Positions 25,141-33,704 of a stretch of 64,000 bases of DNA are shown one piece after another (position 1 is the first letter of the stretch; the number at the start of each line of letters is the position of its first letter). The notes below the pieces were generated by a model, which worked only from the letters and a program-made list of their open reading frames with translations, had not been told where the DNA came from and did no database searches. This DNA is from Khoudiadiopia massiliensis (GTDB taxonomy: Bacteria > Bacillota > Clostridia > Tissierellales > Peptoniphilaceae), in contig OKQS01000002.1 in assembly GCA_900290095.1 (NCBI GenBank), forward strand, positions 186,001 to 250,000, read 5' to 3'. The position numbers and the translations under genes were made by a program.

Positions 25141-25815
25141 TTATAGTTTAAGTGACTTTAAATACTCTTTTTGTTCCGGTGTAATGCGGTAACTTTCTCG
25201 GGCTTTCTGTATTGCCTTATTGTGGGTCCATGTATCTAAGCGATGATCTTCAATGTATTTAATGGCCGTATCCCATTGTTTGGCCAAGGCTGTTGCAAAA
25301 AACCAGGCAACCATCATCCGAACATAATACTCTTCACTTTGAACAGAAGCCGGGATTTCCAAATACTCAGGCTTAAAATCTTCATCAAGAAAGTGAGACA
25401 TAAGCATCCCAATTCCAAATCGGCAAGTATAGGTCTTTTCCGATCCTGCCCATTCTTTTATTTTTTCCAAAAGTGCTGTTTTATTCTTCTTGAAAACCTT
25501 GGGGGACATGATATCGCAAACAGCCCAGTTATCCACATAGGGCAGAAACTCATCGACAGCCATAACGCAGACATCATAGTCCTCCATTTCAGAAATAAGC
25601 AGTCCGTGAAGGATATTTTCATCATAGTATTTATGCGGCAGGTCTCTCAGAAATTGACAAGCCTCCGGCTCATTGGCAAGCCTTTTAGCAAGTTTTCTGG
25701 CCTCCGGAACTCTGACCCCTATAAACAGGTCTCTTGGAATATTCGGAGTCAACTTCGCCTGAAAATCAGCATAGGAAACATCCTGCAATGCAAATAGTTC
25801 TTCTTTGATATTCAC
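25141..25815 (-). CDS. DNA alkylation repair protein (AlkD-like HEAT repeats)
   Basis: A 224-residue all-helical protein of the AlkC/AlkD type, which removes bulky or cationic alkylated bases from DNA. Characteristic segments are IGVRVPEARKLAKRLA, YDENILHGLLI, VDNWAVCDIMSPK and the C-terminal DTWTHNKAIQKARESYR. I start it at the GTG at 25815 with GGAGAG 8 nt upstream (25824-25829); the frame upstream of this point is hydrophobic and unlike the family. Length then fits the family. Confidence 0.85.
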   Translation of the reverse strand: MNIKEELFALQDVSYADFQAKLTPNIPRDLFIGVRVPEARKLAKRLANEPEACQFLRDLPHKYYDENILHGLLISEMEDYDVCVMAVDEFLPYVDNWAVCDIMSPKVFKKNKTALLEKIKEWAGSEKTYTCRFGIGMLMSHFLDEDFKPEYLEIPASVQSEEYYVRMMVAWFFATALAKQWDTAIKYIEDHRLDTWTHNKAIQKARESYRITPEQKEYLKSLKL

Positions 25816-26000
25816 TTTTTGCACTCTCCAATCAATCCAAAATTGTTTTATCAAGGAGAAAATCAATAACTCCAAGAACAAAAATGCCGTCTTCTGTTTT
25901 CCAAGGCTTAATACGATCTTTTCTATAATGATTTTTTTGAAGCTATCCGATATATAGTTCAATGATCGAGATTCCTCTTGCTGCCCGGCCCGGGATCACC

Positions 26001-26660
26001 TCATAAGAGTTCCCATTCAATCGTTACTGTGTCATTGACATCAATGTCATCTGCTTCAATATCTATGTCGTAAGATGCTTCGGATTCCAATAACATAGGT
26101 TGGGCCATCAACTTATCAATAGGTTGTGAAAGGATTTGCAGCTCTCCCCATGAATAGTCAATATGCTCAATCTCTCCCAGATTTACCCCGGCGGATTCGG
26201 CCAAAATTTCCGCTTTCTTTCTGGAGTCTTCAACCGCTTTTTTTAGAAGCTCATTTTTTATATCTTCGGGATTTGAAACCGTGTAATATATCGTAAATTC
26301 CACCTCAACCGGACAATGGGAGAGTTCATACAGTGTGCGCCCTAACTGCTTGTTATCATTCGGGAATTTTATTTCTGTATGATGCTCAAATTTATAACCA
26401 ACAAATCTACTCTTATAATCATCATCCTTGTCTCGATAACTTTCATATTCAGATTGGATTGAAAAATGTTTTGTTTTGAGTTCCTTTCCCGAAAGCCCTG
26501 ATTTTTCCAGTGATTTCCTCAGTGCTATTGTCCGGTTAGCAGATTCTTTGATAGTTGTTTCATAATCCGGATAAACTCCCTCGGCCTCGATGGCCAGGCA
26601 AATGGTATCCGGCTTAACTGAAATTTTGCCTTTTCCTATAACTCTGATATTTCTTCCCAT
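26001..26660 (-). CDS. SIMPL domain-containing protein
   Basis: A 219-residue protein with one SIMPL (DUF541) domain over almost its full length. Family features are the N-terminal IRVIGKGKISVKPDTICLAIEAEG strand pair, YKFEHHTEIKF in the middle and the long helix VEDSRKKAEILAESAGVNLGEI. It has no signal peptide, unlike many periplasmic relatives. AAAGGAGAAAAAATT precedes the ATG. SIMPL proteins are linked to outer-surface or stress functions in other bacteria; the role here is unknown. Confidence 0.88.
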   Translation of the reverse strand: MGRNIRVIGKGKISVKPDTICLAIEAEGVYPDYETTIKESANRTIALRKSLEKSGLSGKELKTKHFSIQSEYESYRDKDDDYKSRFVGYKFEHHTEIKFPNDNKQLGRTLYELSHCPVEVEFTIYYTVSNPEDIKNELLKKAVEDSRKKAEILAESAGVNLGEIEHIDYSWGELQILSQPIDKLMAQPMLLESEASYDIDIEADDIDVNDTVTIEWELL

Positions 26661-26708
26661 AATTTTTTCTCCTTTAAAGCGGTCTTTTATTCATTTTTCC
26701 CGCATTAA

Positions 26709-26990
26709 TTAATCTAGATAGTAATCGCGCTTTATTTTCATAGACCTAGGCCTCTTCCTATTTAGAATTATTTCCGTTTTGGAACTTAATCTAATTCCAT
26801 CAATATTATGTTTAACACAATCTTTAGTCATTTCATCAAACAGCTTTTTTGCTATCCTTTTATCTATATCAGAGGAAGACATAAGTTCCGATTCCAATGT
26901 AGTAGCGAATGATAAATAATCATAATACTTACTACAATTATCTTTATTTAGTTTTTCAAAAGTATATTCCATAATCATATTCTCAACCAT
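26709..26990 (-). CDS. Small hypothetical protein
   Basis: A 93-residue charged, soluble protein without recognisable domain. The ATG at 26990 directly follows the stop codon of the upstream membrane-protein gene (TAA then ATG) and has AAGGAG 7 nt before it, so it is translationally coupled to that gene. The two may form one functional unit; nothing in the sequence shows what it does. Confidence 0.55.
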   Translation of the reverse strand: MVENMIMEYTFEKLNKDNCSKYYDYLSFATTLESELMSSSDIDKRIAKKLFDEMTKDCVKHNIDGIRLSSKTEIILNRKRPRSMKIKRDYYLD

Positions 26991-27473
26991 TTATCTTCTC
27001 CTTATCTGATATAAGATCATGATCATGCCCAATAAAATAAAAATAATGGAAATATATAGATTGTTAGATAAAGATCTTTCATAAATCGAAATGCTACCTG
27101 TACTTAAATCCACCTCGTAGCCATATACGAAAATAGAGGATTCAAGCACACTAAAAAAGTTCTTTTCATGCTTATCCGCTATATTCCTGTCAGCGATCGA
27201 ATACTTACTCGTGATGGGATTTTTGATTACTTCATAGATTACATCTTCATTTTTGTTTTTCCCTGAACAATATAACACTAGGGCATTGTCCTTTTCAGCT
27301 GTGTTTAGAACCTTCTGCTGACTCGAATGTTCGATCTCATCCTTAATTTCACTAAGGCTTTTTATTGAAATTCTAAATCCCCCTTCCAATAAAAGCATCA
27401 ATCCTATAAAAATTAGGCAAAGTCCTATCGCAATGAAAAACCATTTAGCTTTTTGTTTCATGTTCTTCCACAC
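26991..27473 (-). CDS. Hypothetical membrane protein with two transmembrane helices
   Basis: A 160-residue protein with a hydrophobic helix at about 12-32, an extracytoplasmic domain of some 100 residues (containing NTAEKDNALVLYCSG and NPITSKYSIADRN) and a second helix at about 138-156 ending in IRRR. This in-out-in topology with a small external domain is seen in many uncharacterised bacillotal proteins. It is the first gene of a pair with the 26709 gene. A broken RhuM-type gene lies just upstream. Confidence 0.6.
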   Translation of the reverse strand: MWKNMKQKAKWFFIAIGLCLIFIGLMLLLEGGFRISIKSLSEIKDEIEHSSQQKVLNTAEKDNALVLYCSGKNKNEDVIYEVIKNPITSKYSIADRNIADKHEKNFFSVLESSIFVYGYEVDLSTGSISIYERSLSNNLYISIIFILLGMIMILYQIRRR

Positions 27474-27477
27474 TTTA

Positions 27478-27719
27478 CTATAGCCTCTCTATGGCCAACC
27501 CAAATCTCCTCATGACCTGATTGGTATTTGCAATTTTTGCAATAACCACTTTTTCATCAAGCTCTTCTTCCTCAAAAATATTTGAAAGATGCCTACTAAT
27601 CGTTGAAATATTAACTTCAAACAATTCAGCCATCGATTTTTGAGTAAGCCAAAATGTCTCGTCACTGTAAACTACATCAACTGAAACATTCCATCTGGAA
27701 ATTGCTCATCAAATTCCAT
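27478..27719 (-). pseudogene. RhuM-family remnant, frameshifted and truncated
   Basis: From an ATG at 27719 a frame reads MEFDEQFPDGMFQLM and stops. A neighbouring frame continues as VYSDETFWLTQKSMAELFEV, NISTISRHLSNIFEEEELDEKVV and IAKIANTNQVM, then stops at 27478. The DETFWLTQK and HLxNIFEEgELdE blocks are the N-terminal hallmark of RhuM/virulence-type proteins, which are normally over 300 residues. Here less than a quarter is left, with one frameshift. Confidence 0.75.
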
Positions 27720-27726
27720 ACCAAAC

Positions 27727-27770
27727 ACGAAACCCTCCGGGCAATGATGACCGGGAGGATTTTTTTCTAT
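27727..27770. terminator. Hairpin after the oxidoreductase gene
   Basis: CCTCC-GGG and CCGGGAGG arms (one bulge) around a 9-nt loop, with a run of seven T on the plus strand and a shorter T-run on the minus strand. It lies 17 bp after the stop codon of the 27787 gene. Confidence 0.55.
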
Positions 27771-27786
27771 ATTTACAAACCGGAAT

Positions 27787-28263
27787 TCATCGTTCCTGCA
27801 CTTCTTTTCCGCTCAGATGCTCTATTTCAATTTCAAACATCTGAACGGCTTTTCCGGATGATGCCACTACTTCATCTACCAGCTTTTCATCAGGATAATA
27901 TTTCATAGCAAATTTCTTTATAAGCCTCATTGTGGCTTCCTGGTTTTCGACTAAGTGGCAGCGTCCAAAGACAACCGTACTTTGAAGAAATGGTGCCCAC
28001 GATTCTTCCTGAATTCGTTCATTACCATATACAGTAAAGCAAACCTTATCACATGCTCTCAAACAATCCACCTTATAGCCTGCTTTGGCTCCATGGAAAA
28101 TAATCTTATGCGCATCTTCATCATATAGATAATTGATCGGTATCGCATATGGGTAACCATTATCACCATTAACTGCCAGTATGCCACGTCGAGAACAACG
28201 TAGTAGTTCTTTCGCTTCGTCTGTGCTGATTTCACTTCTCTTTTTTCTAATTGATCTAAACAT
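27787..28263 (-). CDS. Pyridoxamine 5'-phosphate oxidase-like flavin protein (NimA/split-barrel)
   Basis: A 158-residue split-beta-barrel protein of the PNPOx-like family, which binds FMN and reduces small molecules, including nitroimidazoles in NimA members. Family features are RRGILAVNGDNGYPYAIPINYLYD and the KIIFHGAKAGYKVDCLRACDKVCFTVYG block. I chose the ATG at 28263 with GGAGGT 8 nt upstream; a TTG-type upstream extension has no signal. It is flanked on both sides by decayed genes, but is itself intact. Confidence 0.87.
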   Translation of the reverse strand: MFRSIRKKRSEISTDEAKELLRCSRRGILAVNGDNGYPYAIPINYLYDEDAHKIIFHGAKAGYKVDCLRACDKVCFTVYGNERIQEESWAPFLQSTVVFGRCHLVENQEATMRLIKKFAMKYYPDEKLVDEVVASSGKAVQMFEIEIEHLSGKEVQER

Positions 28264-28297
28264 TGAAATTACCTCCGAAAAAGCCACGTACTACACT

Positions 28298-28544
28298 TTA
28301 CGATATTCTCCATTTTCCATCCGGAAATTGAGTTAAAGATCCTATTTCTTCTGAAATGAGATTTCCTGCCATGTCTTTAATAAGTATTTTTTCTAATGCC
28401 ATGTTTGGTGATACTCGATATAAGTTTACTTTCCGCTCATCATAGTCTACCTGTAAAATCACTTAAATCATAAGTATAGCGGTCTGTTCCGTTTAATATA
28501 TTTGGAGTAATTCCTTTTACAATAGGCAATCGAATAATATCCAT
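28298..28544 (-). pseudogene. Small hypothetical gene split by a frameshift
   Basis: An ATG at 28544 with AAGGAGATAAAA upstream starts MDIIRLPIVKGITPNIL, reaching a stop after 35 codons. A second frame carries on as QVDYDERKVNLYRVSPNMA to KWRIS and a stop at 28298. Joined, about 80 residues. The family is not recognised. One base change would restore the frame, so this may be a recent loss or a sequencing error. Confidence 0.5.
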
Positions 28545-28599
28545 TTTTATCTCCTTGTCTTTTGTATATTTTCTCGTATTTACACTACAATTTCAAAAT

Positions 28600-28896
28600 C
28601 TATTTAATTGCCGCTCCGATTCTCAAGTTTAATCTCCGCCGAAGGACTTCGCCATCATTTGCCCAACGTTCATCCGTCTCGGAGATCAAGTCATTTTCGT
28701 TTTTAATAAAACTGAGAGTATGGTATGAGGATGGATGCCTAAGCCGACTGCAAACTGATATAATTTATTCGCTTTCCATTGTAACAACAACTATTTCAGG
28801 TCTATTATTGAAGCGCAGAGTCTCTGTCTGTAAAATCAGGATCATCTAATCACCGTCTTTGCCGACCACTTTACCGTGGAATTCAAGTCCGGGACC
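28600..28896 (-). pseudogene. Multiply frameshifted remnant of a small gene
   Basis: Three consecutive coding-like pieces in different frames read leftward: a GPGLEFHGKVVGKDGD piece and MILILQTETLRFNNRPEIVV (start near 28845), then KLYQFAVGLGIHPHTILSVL, then NDLISETDERWANDGEVLRR and a short basic tail ending at 28600. Together they would make a protein of about 85-100 residues. At least two frameshifts and one stop are needed, so the gene is dead. I do not recognise the family. Confidence 0.45.
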
Positions 28897-28972
28897 ACAA
28901 TCTAATTAAGGCAAAAACAAGGCTCCCAACTACTGAACTTAATCAGCAGCGAGGAGTCTTGTCCTTTTTGAT

Positions 28973-29206
28973 TTATAATAGTTTCTCTACTTCCTTTGCC
29001 TTCAGCACTTTTTCAGCAGAGACAATTTTATCATCGACCATGAGTGCAGGCATACTCATCACTCCATATCCCATGATTTTTTCCATGTCAGTGATATACT
29101 CAACCTCAGCATGGATGCCCTTGTTTGCTACTACCTCTTTTGCCCACACCCCGTCTGACGACACGCCTCGGCAAAAGTCGGCTATCTCCCCTCGGTATGC
29201 AGTCAA
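28973..29206 (-). pseudogene. Thioredoxin-like (MTH895 type) gene that has lost its active-site half
   Basis: The last 53 residues match the small thioredoxin family of MTH895/TM0996 type: IHAEVEYITDMEKIMGYGV then MSMPALMVDDKIV and the KVLKAKEVEKLL end. Such proteins normally begin with a strand and a GxGCxxC redox site. Here that part is missing; the open frame instead starts with unrelated residues beginning MTAYRGEIADFCRG and has a single Cys. The foreign part overlaps the 3' end of the peptide-binding lipoprotein gene by 4 bp, so the break marks the left edge of the metal-uptake island. Confidence 0.65.
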
Positions 29207-30990
29207 CGAAATCTAATATTTCGCAAAAAAACATCTCCATTTAAGGCTACGAAAAAGCCTTCTAAATAGGGGGATAATAGAATCATATAAGATCTTTGAA
29301 GGAGGGGATAAATGAGCTGTTCTGACCGGATAGACTGGGCAATCTCAGCGTCCGAAAAGCCCAAGGCCCCTTCCCGATCTAAAAGCAGGCGGAAGGCATC
29401 AAGAGGGTTGTCAGTACCGCCAGCCATGTAACCATAGGTGAAATCCGGTCGATCGCCCTCTTTTAACTTATCTTCGGTCGTAATCTTAGTCTTGAGCGAG
29501 AAGTAACCAAACCATTCCTTGATATTAGAAACTAGCAAGCGGTAATGGATCGTGTCCGGATCGCTGACAGCTAAGTAACCCTCTTTCTTTAAACGTTCAA
29601 TTCCCAAACGCTTCAGAGCATCAGCAAACGTTTTTCGGGCTGTCGTTTTCTGCTCATGACTTGGTTTTTTGCGATCAAATAGCGGTTCTGAGTTATCAAA
29701 TAGGATTGTATTCGGCAGGGATTGCACGTCTAAAACGGCATCCATAGCCTGAATAATGGCAGGATCATAAAATAGGGGATCAGCCGACTCAACCTTAATA
29801 AAATCAATATCCGTCGTTAAATAATTGCGTCGGTCCGGCCGGCCGGCAGCACTCTCTCGCCTTTGTAGGGGGATTTCGTAGAAGGGAGTGCCAAACAAGT
29901 CAACATCACCGCGGACAAACATTTCATAGGCGGCAAAGGGGTCTTTTGCAAGGCAGATTTCAATTGTTTTAAGCCCTATATTAGCAAAGTCCCAATAGGC
30001 CCGGTTAGCTTCCAAAATGATTTTTTCACCTTTTTTAGCGGCGACATCCAGCAGAGTTGGACTATCCGGATTAGCGGCTGTTGCCGGTGACACCTGACCG
30101 GCCGGACTGCCGGCATCTGCTCCTCGGGCTTGGTCGCTCCGGTTTTCTTTCACAGTGCGCTCTTCCGCACCCGCTTGCTCTTCCTCCATAACTCGGGGAA
30201 CATAGGGTCCGTTATAAAGTGTCTCACCGTCTTTAGTCACTTTAGACGGAAAAAAAAGCATATGCGAAACCCAGCCCGGAAAACGCTCAAAAGGCTGCCT
30301 TAACCGGACCGTTAGGGTCAGACCCTCTGCCTCGATCCCCACCTCGTCAGCCGACAGCTGCCCTTGGTGATAGGCCTCTGCCCCTTCAATACAAAAAAAA
30401 CGTCTCAACTGATAAGCACTTAAGCCGGCTCCTGAACTCGCCTCCGGTTTAAGGCGGTCCAACCAGGTTCGGCGGAAATCATCTGCCATCAATGGCGACC
30501 CGTCACTCCACTTCAAGTCAGGTCGCAAATTAAAAACCCAAGTCTTGCCATCATCAGGGCTGTTAAATGTTTCAGCTTGTTGCCCCGATACTTGACCGGT
30601 CGGATTAAAAAAGGTCAGGCCCTCGTAAACTTGGCCAATTAAGGTTCGCTCCTCACGTCTGTTGGCTAAGGCGGGGTCAAATGCATAGGAGCCGGACGGC
30701 ATCACCAGGCGAAGGGCCTTCTTCCCATCAGTCGATCGCCTGCTACCCGCCTGCCCTTCACTCCCCCTATCCCTATAAATGTCAGGTCCGTCTGGCGAGT
30801 GACCGCGTTGACCGCACGAACTTAAAGAATAAACCAGAGCAAAAACAACCAAGCATAAGGTTAAAAAACGCCTAGAAAAACGCTTTAAGAAAAGAGGCCG
30901 CAAACACCTGTTTGATATTAAGCCAAAACTACTTTTTAAGCCCCTGACATTCCCGGCATTCACTAAATCCACCTCATCTAACCCCTTCAT
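29203..30990 (-). CDS. Peptide/metal-type ABC substrate-binding lipoprotein (SBP_bac_5 family)
   Basis: A 595-residue lipoprotein with a long N-terminal region, a hydrophobic segment and a lipobox ending SLSSC at about residue 59. The family fold is clear from YAFDPALANRREERTLIGQ, VYEGLTFFNPTG, WVFNLRPDLKWSDGSPLMADDF and later blocks. A hydrophilic insert of about 50 residues rich in Ala, Gly, Pro and Glu (about 270-320) breaks the domain. No matching OppBC-type permeases lie nearby. The start at 30990 overlaps the ATPase gene by 17 bp and has GGAAGAGG upstream. In relatives such proteins bind peptides, nickel or haem; its place in a metal island makes a metal chelate plausible. Confidence 0.82.
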   Translation of the reverse strand: MKGLDEVDLVNAGNVRGLKSSFGLISNRCLRPLFLKRFSRRFLTLCLVVFALVYSLSSCGQRGHSPDGPDIYRDRGSEGQAGSRRSTDGKKALRLVMPSGSYAFDPALANRREERTLIGQVYEGLTFFNPTGQVSGQQAETFNSPDDGKTWVFNLRPDLKWSDGSPLMADDFRRTWLDRLKPEASSGAGLSAYQLRRFFCIEGAEAYHQGQLSADEVGIEAEGLTLTVRLRQPFERFPGWVSHMLFFPSKVTKDGETLYNGPYVPRVMEEEQAGAEERTVKENRSDQARGADAGSPAGQVSPATAANPDSPTLLDVAAKKGEKIILEANRAYWDFANIGLKTIEICLAKDPFAAYEMFVRGDVDLFGTPFYEIPLQRRESAAGRPDRRNYLTTDIDFIKVESADPLFYDPAIIQAMDAVLDVQSLPNTILFDNSEPLFDRKKPSHEQKTTARKTFADALKRLGIERLKKEGYLAVSDPDTIHYRLLVSNIKEWFGYFSLKTKITTEDKLKEGDRPDFTYGYMAGGTDNPLDAFRLLLDREGALGFSDAEIAQSIRSEQLIYPLLQRSYMILLSPYLEGFFVALNGDVFLRNIRFR

Positions 30991-31660
30991 GCTTGCCCTC
31001 TTCCTTACTCAGGTGACCGGCCTCCATCCGATAGACAGTCTTCCCGTAGCGCAAGGTATCAAGTTCATGGGTTACCACTAAAAGGGTAACACCCTCTTGG
31101 TTAATCTTTTTTAATATTTCCATCACCTTGTTTGTATTCTCTACATCCAAGTCGGCCGTCGGCTCATCAGCAATTAACAGGCGCGGCTCATTCATCAAGG
31201 CCCGAGCAATTAAAAGGCGGCGCAATTCACCACCGGAAAGCTCTGATGGATAAGCTTGAGCCAAGTCTTTAATGTCCAATTGTTCAGCCAGGTAACGAGC
31301 CCGGCCGTAGGCATCCCCCTCTCGCTTGGCCAGATAAAATGGCAAAGCTATATTCTCAATAACCGTCAAGGTCGGCAAACTGACCGCCTGTTGGGGGATA
31401 AAGCCCAGGTCTGTATTTCTAAGGGTCGTCTTTGCCCCTTCGTCCATCTGCTCATAAGCATGGCCACAAATATTAATCTCGCCGGACGTCGGTAGAAGCA
31501 GACCGGCCAGTAAATTAAGGAGGGTGGTCTTGCCACTGCCGGAGCGGCCCACTACATGGACAAAGTCACCAGCCTCCACTTGCAAACTTACATCTTGGAC
31601 TGCTGCCACCTCCCGGCGGCCGTTGTTAAATGTTTTACACAGATTTTTGACCCGGATCAT
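30974..31660 (-). CDS. ABC transporter ATP-binding protein (LolD/MacB-like)
   Basis: A 228-residue ATPase: Walker [13 protein letters not shown], signature LSGGELRRLLIARAL, Walker B LLIADEPTADLD and the H-loop histidine in VVTHE. It belongs to the MacB/LolD/FtsE group that works with FtsX-type permeases, and the FtsX permease gene lies 84 bp upstream. It probably forms the second ABC unit of the island. It overlaps the lipoprotein gene that follows. Confidence 0.9.
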   Translation of the reverse strand: MIRVKNLCKTFNNGRREVAAVQDVSLQVEAGDFVHVVGRSGSGKTTLLNLLAGLLLPTSGEINICGHAYEQMDEGAKTTLRNTDLGFIPQQAVSLPTLTVIENIALPFYLAKREGDAYGRARYLAEQLDIKDLAQAYPSELSGGELRRLLIARALMNEPRLLIADEPTADLDVENTNKVMEILKKINQEGVTLLVVTHELDTLRYGKTVYRMEAGHLSKEEGKHEGVR

Positions 31661-31744
31661 GTGACTCCTCCCACCTTAAGTCCTCGACTACTCATCTATT
31701 CCGTCCACCCTTTAAGCGGTGGCCGGAAGTCTAACGGTCTACTT

Positions 31745-32950
31745 TCAGTTGGCTGACCGGAAGTCCAAATATATCTCAGACTGCCCCAATTTATACAAGG
31801 CTGGATATGAGGCCAAGGGGGCAATCGCAGTGGCAATCACTAAGGAAAATAAGAAAAGAGTCACCTGACCGACAACCGATAATGTTTGGAAAGGAATATT
31901 GAGGGAACGACTAATGCTAGACGACCACAGCATGCTGCCGCACAATCCGGCTAGACTCCCAATCAAGCCACCCCTAAAACTGATTAAACCGGCCTCGAAT
32001 AAGACCGTCTTATTTAAAAAACTTTTACCAGCACCTAGGATCTTGAGGGTGGCCAATTCTTTCTTTCGCTCCCTCAACAGGGCCGAAAAAGTCAAGGCTA
32101 AAATAAGTACAGACAGCAACCAAACAATGGCAATCGTCCCGTAAAGCAAGGCAGACAGGGTCCCTAAATTAGCCGAAATATCATTGATAAAGCGTTTACT
32201 GACAATGGCAAAAAGTCCCTCATCGGCAAACTGTTTAGAAATATAAGAGGCCAGCTTAGAAGGATCAACATTTGGTTCCGCCTTCACCATCAAACAGGAA
32301 ATACGACCCTTTTCTGCCGCCTTGTTAGGGCCTAGGCGCTCACTCTCTTTGGCCAGCATCTTGGCCGTATCCATATTTACAAAAATCGTTGCATCAAAGC
32401 CCATACCGGTCCTTTCTAGACGACCGACAATGGCAATCGGTTGATTAAAAAAGTGAACTTGTTCACCGGTCTCCCCGACGATATTGCCGCCAACCAAGGC
32501 AGTATTATCTTTTAGTTCACCCTTAAATTGACTGCGCAACCAGGGTTTAACTAAAAAATCTGTCGGCTCGTCAATGCCGATAATTTGCACGGGGTAAGAA
32601 CAGCAGGAGGCTGATAGGGTGGCAACATAAAGTTGGGGAGTGACCGCTGCAACCCCTTCCAGTTTTTCGATTTTTTCCTTGGCTCCGGCCGGTAAATAAA
32701 AACTACTCGGCTCGCCCTTTAGAAGAACCCCTTCAAAATCGGCCTTATAACCGGCAGGTACAACAATCAAGTCTGCCCCCAGACGGCCGGACAACTGTCT
32801 GACACCTTGTGCCAAACCATTCATAAAAAGGGCTCCACCACACAGGATAAAGGCAAATAGGGCTACCAGTAGCATCAGACTGACACTCCGCCCTGACTTA
32901 CGACTGATATTTAGTTTAGCGATCTGCCAAGCACTTAAAGGATGGTCCAT
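31745..32950 (-). CDS. FtsX/MacB-type ABC permease (second unit)
   Basis: A 401-residue permease with one N-terminal membrane helix, a large extracytoplasmic domain of about 200 residues (MacB-PCD-like) and three C-terminal helices, the FtsX arrangement. The external domain contains a Cys pair in LSASCCSYP. I use the ATG at 32950 with GGAGGA 7 nt before it; an ATG ten codons upstream lacks proper spacing. It pairs with the 30974 ATPase. MacB-type units usually do mechanical work on extracytoplasmic partners rather than classic transport. Confidence 0.85.
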   Translation of the reverse strand: MDHPLSAWQIAKLNISRKSGRSVSLMLLVALFAFILCGGALFMNGLAQGVRQLSGRLGADLIVVPAGYKADFEGVLLKGEPSSFYLPAGAKEKIEKLEGVAAVTPQLYVATLSASCCSYPVQIIGIDEPTDFLVKPWLRSQFKGELKDNTALVGGNIVGETGEQVHFFNQPIAIVGRLERTGMGFDATIFVNMDTAKMLAKESERLGPNKAAEKGRISCLMVKAEPNVDPSKLASYISKQFADEGLFAIVSKRFINDISANLGTLSALLYGTIAIVWLLSVLILALTFSALLRERKKELATLKILGAGKSFLNKTVLFEAGLISFRGGLIGSLAGLCGSMLWSSSISRSLNIPFQTLSVVGQVTLFLFSLVIATAIAPLASYPALYKLGQSEIYLDFRSAN

Positions 32951-33019
32951 GTAACACTCCTCCTGGTTAGTCTTTTTCATACCTTCCTCATACAGCTGAC
33001 AACTGCTGCAGAGTTTGCT

Positions 33020-33532
33020 TTACTTTCTAAAGCTCTCTTGCTTCTTCATTTCAGCCCATGCCTTTAATAACAAAACAACAGCGAGTGCGGCCAAAATCAA
33101 CATTAAGATATGAATGACGGCATAAGACTGATGGCAGGCCATGTCGGCTTTTTTGCAAAGACCGAAGGTCATTACATGCATTTGTCCGTCCTTCCCCATC
33201 ATGGGTTCCATTCCTGGTACGGGAATCCTAATTCTACGAGTGACCAGCAAATAAGAAAAAACTACCGCAAGGATACTCAGCAGAGAGCCTAATATATAGA
33301 CCCCCTTGCGATTCACTATGATTTGAATCAATAGCAAAATAGCCAAGACAGCAAAAATAACCCCTGTGTAAATGGCACTATAGTGACAAGCCATAAATCT
33401 ACCATTTTCCATGGGTCCACACACCGGCTTCAACCAGTTGGGGAAGATGGCAATCACCAAGCTCAAAAGCAGCATAAGTGAGCTGATGATGCGGTTAAAC
33501 TTAGACGAATTATCGATCGTTGATATATTCAT
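33020..33532 (-). CDS. DUF4418 family membrane protein
   Basis: A 170-residue membrane protein with four helices and the DUF4418 cysteine/His features: LKPVCGPMENGRFMACHYS after helix 1 and FGLCKKADMACHQSYAVIH before helix 4. The repeated CH pairs facing the outside could hold a metal or form disulfides. DUF4418 genes recur next to FTR1/P19-type metal uptake loci, and here the gene lies between the FMN-binding lipoprotein and the second FtsX permease. The biochemical role is unknown. Confidence 0.85.
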   Translation of the reverse strand: MNISTIDNSSKFNRIISSLMLLLSLVIAIFPNWLKPVCGPMENGRFMACHYSAIYTGVIFAVLAILLLIQIIVNRKGVYILGSLLSILAVVFSYLLVTRRIRIPVPGMEPMMGKDGQMHVMTFGLCKKADMACHQSYAVIHILMLILAALAVVLLLKAWAEMKKQESFRK

Positions 33533-33667
33533 ATAACTCCTTTGGGCAAGTCCTGCTGCCCTTCACTAATAAAATGTGGATAGAATAAAAGCTACTACTA
33601 AAGCTCCTGGTCTTTTTACAACTGCCCGATAAGACCGAGCAAATAAAAAAACCATGCTGCAACCTCT

Positions 33668-33704
33668 CAAGTAGGCGTTTGAGAACGGCTGGTCCGCCTA
33701 CTTG
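33668..33704 (-). terminator. Hairpin overlapping the FMN-binding lipoprotein stop codon
   Basis: Perfect 10-bp arms CAAGTAGGCG / CGCCTACTTG with a 17-nt loop; a run of seven T follows 12-20 nt further on the minus strand. It may end or attenuate the first part of the island's transcript. Confidence 0.55.

Noticed and set aside
26709-27473. The two hypothetical genes as a toxin-antitoxin pair
   Set aside because: The first is a membrane protein with an external domain, and neither has toxin or antitoxin features beyond gene coupling.
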